From positions 1 to 7,256 of the forward strand of contig JASJAL010000407.1 of assembly GCA_030067055.1 (NCBI GenBank): a stretch of DNA of 7,256 bases. Reading direction: 5' to 3'. Origin of the DNA: Kiloniellales bacterium. GTDB lineage: Bacteria; Pseudomonadota; Alphaproteobacteria; Kiloniellales; JAKSBE01. Of this stretch, positions 5,204-7,256 are shown in pieces. The position numbers and the translations under genes are program-made. The first letter of the stretch is position 1, and each line of letters begins with the position of its first letter. A model generated the notes under the pieces. It did no database searches. It was not told the DNA's origin and worked only from the letters and a program-made list of their open reading frames with translations.

Positions 5204-5860
5204 ATGACCGCCGCATCGCAGAGAGCGGACCTGGACGCACGCCTGGCCGCCCTGTCACGGTCCCAGGCCAGCCTCGACCCCAAGGACCTGGTCGAGGTCA
5301 TCGAATCGATTATGGCCACGATGGAGGGCGACGTCACCTCGGTGAACGTGCGCTTCTACGCCGAGATCGAAGCCTTGGCCCGCTATATCCACGAGACCAA
5401 GACCGAGATCGCCTCGCTGCGGCCGGAGGAGATCACCGACACCCACTTGCCGACCGCGACCGACGAGCTCGAGGCGGTGGTCGGCGCGACCGAACAGGCG
5501 ACGGAGTCGATCTTCGAGGCGGTCGAGAGGATCGAGGAGCTGACCGAGGCCATGGACACGGAGGTCTCCACCAAGGTGGTCGAGTCGGTCACCAAGGTCT
5601 ATGAGGCCTGCAGCTTCCAGGACATCACTGGGCAGCGCATCACCAAGGTGGTCAACGCCCTGAAGCACATCGAAGCCAAAGTTGAAGCGCTTCTGGAGGC
5701 CTTCGGCAGTGAGCTGAAGCGGGATAGGGGGCAGGCGCCGGGCGCGGCCGCCGGGCTGGCCGATCAGCGGCCGGACGGCGACCTGATGAACGGCCCTCAG
5801 CTGCCCGAGGACGCCAAGAGTCAGGACGACATCGACGCGCTTCTGGCCAGCTTCGACTGA
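5204..5860 (+). CDS. cheZ: Protein phosphatase CheZ (CheY-P dephosphorylation)
   Basis: 218 residues, close to the 214 of E. coli CheZ. It accelerates hydrolysis of CheY-P. Residues about 20-170 are almost wholly helical and heptad-like, expected for the long four-helix-bundle dimer. The catalytic signature CSFQDITGQRITKVV lies at 136-150, with D140 and Q144 matching catalytic D143 and Q147 of E. coli (QDLTGQ). After a flexible linker (about 173-203, Gly/Ala/Pro-rich), the last 13 residues SQDDIDALLASFD match the C-terminal CheY-binding helix and closely resemble the docking peptide of FliM in this window. AGAGGA at 5189-5194 overlaps the cheY stop and lies nine bases before the ATG, so cheY and cheZ should be made together. 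The gene ends seven bases before the next one. Confidence 0.93.
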   Translation: MTAASQRADLDARLAALSRSQASLDPKDLVEVIESIMATMEGDVTSVNVRFYAEIEALARYIHETKTEIASLRPEEITDTHLPTATDELEAVVGATEQATESIFEAVERIEELTEAMDTEVSTKVVESVTKVYEACSFQDITGQRITKVVNALKHIEAKVEALLEAFGSELKRDRGQAPGAAAGLADQRPDGDLMNGPQLPEDAKSQDDIDALLASFD

Positions 5861-5867
5861 GCGCGCC

Positions 5868-6539
5868 ATGAGCCGGGCCGAAACGCCGCATCAGGGGCTG
5901 CAAAAAGACCCCAACATCGTCGCCCTGCTCAGCCTGCAGCTGCTGCTCTTGGCCTTTTTCATCTTGCTGAACGCCCTGTCGAAGTTCGAGGACGAGAAGA
6001 CCCGCCGGGTCCTCGAAAGCGTCAACGACACCTTCAACGGCCAGGTGCAGGCAGTGCGCAATGCCTCCACCTATAACGGCGCGATCGGCAGCCTGAACGA
6101 CGGGCGAAGCCTGGTGGCCGAGCTGAAGCGGCTCTTCACCTCGGCGCTGCCGGCGACCCGGGTCGAGCAGACATCCCGCGCCAACCTTTTCCGCCTCGAG
6201 CTGCCGGCAGCAAAGCTCTTCGAGGCCGACAGCGCCGAATTGCGCGGCGGCCGGTCGGGTCTGCTGAAGCGGATCAGTGACGTCCTCAAGCAGCGCCAGG
6301 CGCTCGGGCAGAGCTTCCGCCTGCGCTGGCTGCACGGCGTCGACTCGACGCGCGAGCGGCGCCTGGCGGCGCCCGGCCCGGGGCTGTTGGAGATCCGCCG
6401 CCTCGGCCACGTAGCGGAAGAGTTGTTGGCGCGTGGCGTCGAGCCGGACCGCCTGGCCATCGGCGTCGAGCCGATCGGCGGCGGCCGCTTGGTGCTGGAG
6501 ATCCGCCTGGCCGCCGGCGCCGGAGAGCCCGCGCCATGA
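5868..6539 (+). CDS. MotB/OmpA-like protein lacking the ion-binding Asp; function unknown
   Basis: 223 residues. Residues 16-38 (NIVALLSLQLLLLAFFILLN) form one membrane helix with the FF-x-LL pattern of MotB. Aligned on that pattern with the downstream MotB, its Asp45 position corresponds to Ser22 here, followed by Gln24; no acidic residue lies in the helix. Residues 39-60 (KFEDEKTRRVLESVNDTF) are charged, like the MotB plug/linker region. Residues about 105-213 resemble an OmpA-like peptidoglycan-binding domain: LFEADSAEL at 118-126, HGVDS at 157-160 in place of GHTD, and RRLGHVAEELLARGVEPDRL at 177-196. The conserved Arg of that helix remains, but the NW-LS motif is absent. It starts seven bases after cheZ with little ribosome-binding sequence and overlaps motB by ATGA, so the two are probably coupled. 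A stator accessory or MotB partner, rather than an ion channel, is inferred. Confidence 0.8.
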   Translation: MSRAETPHQGLQKDPNIVALLSLQLLLLAFFILLNALSKFEDEKTRRVLESVNDTFNGQVQAVRNASTYNGAIGSLNDGRSLVAELKRLFTSALPATRVEQTSRANLFRLELPAAKLFEADSAELRGGRSGLLKRISDVLKQRQALGQSFRLRWLHGVDSTRERRLAAPGPGLLEIRRLGHVAEELLARGVEPDRLAIGVEPIGGGRLVLEIRLAAGAGEPAP

Positions 6540-7256
6540 GCGACGACCGCAGAGACGACGACGACCTCCCGGAGGAGCCGGAGGCCCTGGTCACGACATC
6601 GCTTTTCGGGGCCGCCGCTGCGGCCCGTCCGGCGGACAACAGCCAGGCCTGGATGGTGACCTTCGCCGATCTCGTGGCCCTGCTGCTGACCTTCTTCGTC
6701 CTGCTCTTCGCCATGTCTCGGGTCGAAACCCGCGATTGGCAGAATCTGGCCGATGCCCTGTCCCAGAGCCTGAACCAGATCAGCGAGAGCCGGATCGCGG
6801 TGCCCGACGTCGACCTCGATCTGAAGCGGGTCCAGCCCGTCCCGGGCGCCAACCTGGACTACCTGGGTTCGGTGCTGCGCGACCAGATGGCGGGACACGA
6901 GGTCCTGTCCCAGGCCGTGCTGCGGCGCCAGGACGAACTGCTGATCATCTCTCTGCCGGGCGACTTGCTGTTCGCGCCGGGCGCGGTAGAGCCGGCCGCA
7001 GGGGCCAACGACGCGCTCTTCGGAATCTGCGGCATCTTGCGCAACCTGGAGAACCGGATCGAGATCGCCGGGCACGCCGATCCGACACCACCGGGCGCGC
7101 GCTGGCCCTCGAACTGGAATCTTTCCCTCGGGCGCGCGCTTTCCGTGGCCGCGCGCCTGCAGGACAACTGCTATCGCAAGGACATGGTCGCCCTGGGCTT
7201 CGGCGACGCCAGATTCGCCGACCTGCCCCAGGACCTGCCGACGGCACAGCGCCGCG
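6536..7256 (+). CDS. motB: Flagellar motor stator protein MotB, C-terminus beyond the window
   Basis: The reading frame is open from ATG 6536 to the window end: 240 codons, no stop. MotB anchors MotA/MotB stator units to peptidoglycan and carries the ion-binding Asp. Residues 1-38 are an acidic cytoplasmic tail (MSDDRRDDDD...). Residues 39-61 (WMVTFADLVALLLTFFVLLF) are the membrane helix with D45 in the canonical ADL position. Residues about 62-80 correspond to the plug. The OmpA-like domain shows SLPGDLLFAPGA at 139-150, IEIAGHADP at 175-183 and NWNLSLGRALSVAARL at 193-208, all peptidoglycan-binding landmarks. The start overlaps the previous stop as ATGA, with GGAGAG at 6522-6527, eight bases upstream. 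No motA is in the window; it may lie downstream or elsewhere. Whether H+ or Na+ is used cannot be read from this. Confidence 0.92.
   Translation, partial: MSDDRRDDDDLPEEPEALVTTSLFGAAAAARPADNSQAWMVTFADLVALLLTFFVLLFAMSRVETRDWQNLADALSQSLNQISESRIAVPDVDLDLKRVQPVPGANLDYLGSVLRDQMAGHEVLSQAVLRRQDELLIISLPGDLLFAPGAVEPAAGANDALFGICGILRNLENRIEIAGHADPTPPGARWPSNWNLSLGRALSVAARLQDNCYRKDMVALGFGDARFADLPQDLPTAQRR

Noticed and set aside
6071..7075. 334-codon minus-strand open frame opposite the two MotB-family genes
   Set aside because: It is a shadow of conserved coding sequence on the other strand. There is no recognisable domain and the composition is low in complexity.
1..7256. Transfer, phage, insertion sequence, CRISPR, defence or RNA genes
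   Set aside because: No direct-repeat array, transposase, integrase, tRNA-like or rRNA-like sequence was seen. Composition is uniform apart from the fliL upstream region, and all genes fit one flagellar/chemotaxis locus.

Overview
The window is an ordinary but information-rich flagellar and chemotaxis locus from a GC-rich alphaproteobacterium. The gene set (flgF-flgG-flgA facing away from fliL-fliM, a DUF6468-type gene, a MotE-like protein, cheY, cheZ, two MotB-family genes) and the protein sequences suggest a Rhodospirillales-type lineage. That placement is by recall of gene order and protein style, not a search.

Left arm, minus strand (1-1654): flgF (proximal rod), flgG (distal rod) and the first 25 codons of flgA (P-ring chaperone, GTG start, signal peptide) form one operon running off the left edge. 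A well-matched sigma-54 (-24/-12) promoter lies 78 bases upstream of flgF (1732-1747, minus).

Divergent intergenic region (1655-1936, 282 bases): besides the sigma-54 promoter it holds a perfect 7-bp inverted repeat (1789-1806), a weaker sigma-54-like match facing fliL (1820-1835), a 16-bp imperfect palindrome (1871-1886) and an AT-rich stretch before fliL.

Right arm, plus strand (1937-7256): fliL, fliM and a small membrane/coiled-coil gene with a TTG start overlapping the fliM stop are tightly coupled. A MotE-like secreted coiled-coil protein with an MgtE-N-like C-terminus follows. After 135 bases of structured, non-coding DNA come cheY, cheZ, an unusual MotB-like gene and a canonical motB that runs off the right edge. 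The last two overlap by ATGA.

Functionally, the left arm builds the rod and P ring. FliL and the MotB-family proteins belong to the stator, and the MotE-like protein is a candidate stator chaperone. FliM is the C-ring switch protein that receives CheY-P, and CheZ removes phosphate from CheY-P. FliM (near its N-terminus) and CheZ (at its very C-terminus) carry almost the same CheY-docking peptide.

I see no mobile element, CRISPR array, RNA gene or defence system. The most unusual item is the MotB-like protein at 5868-6539. It keeps a MotB-style membrane segment and a degenerate OmpA-like domain, but has Ser where MotB has its ion-binding Asp. Directly downstream is a MotB that has the Asp.
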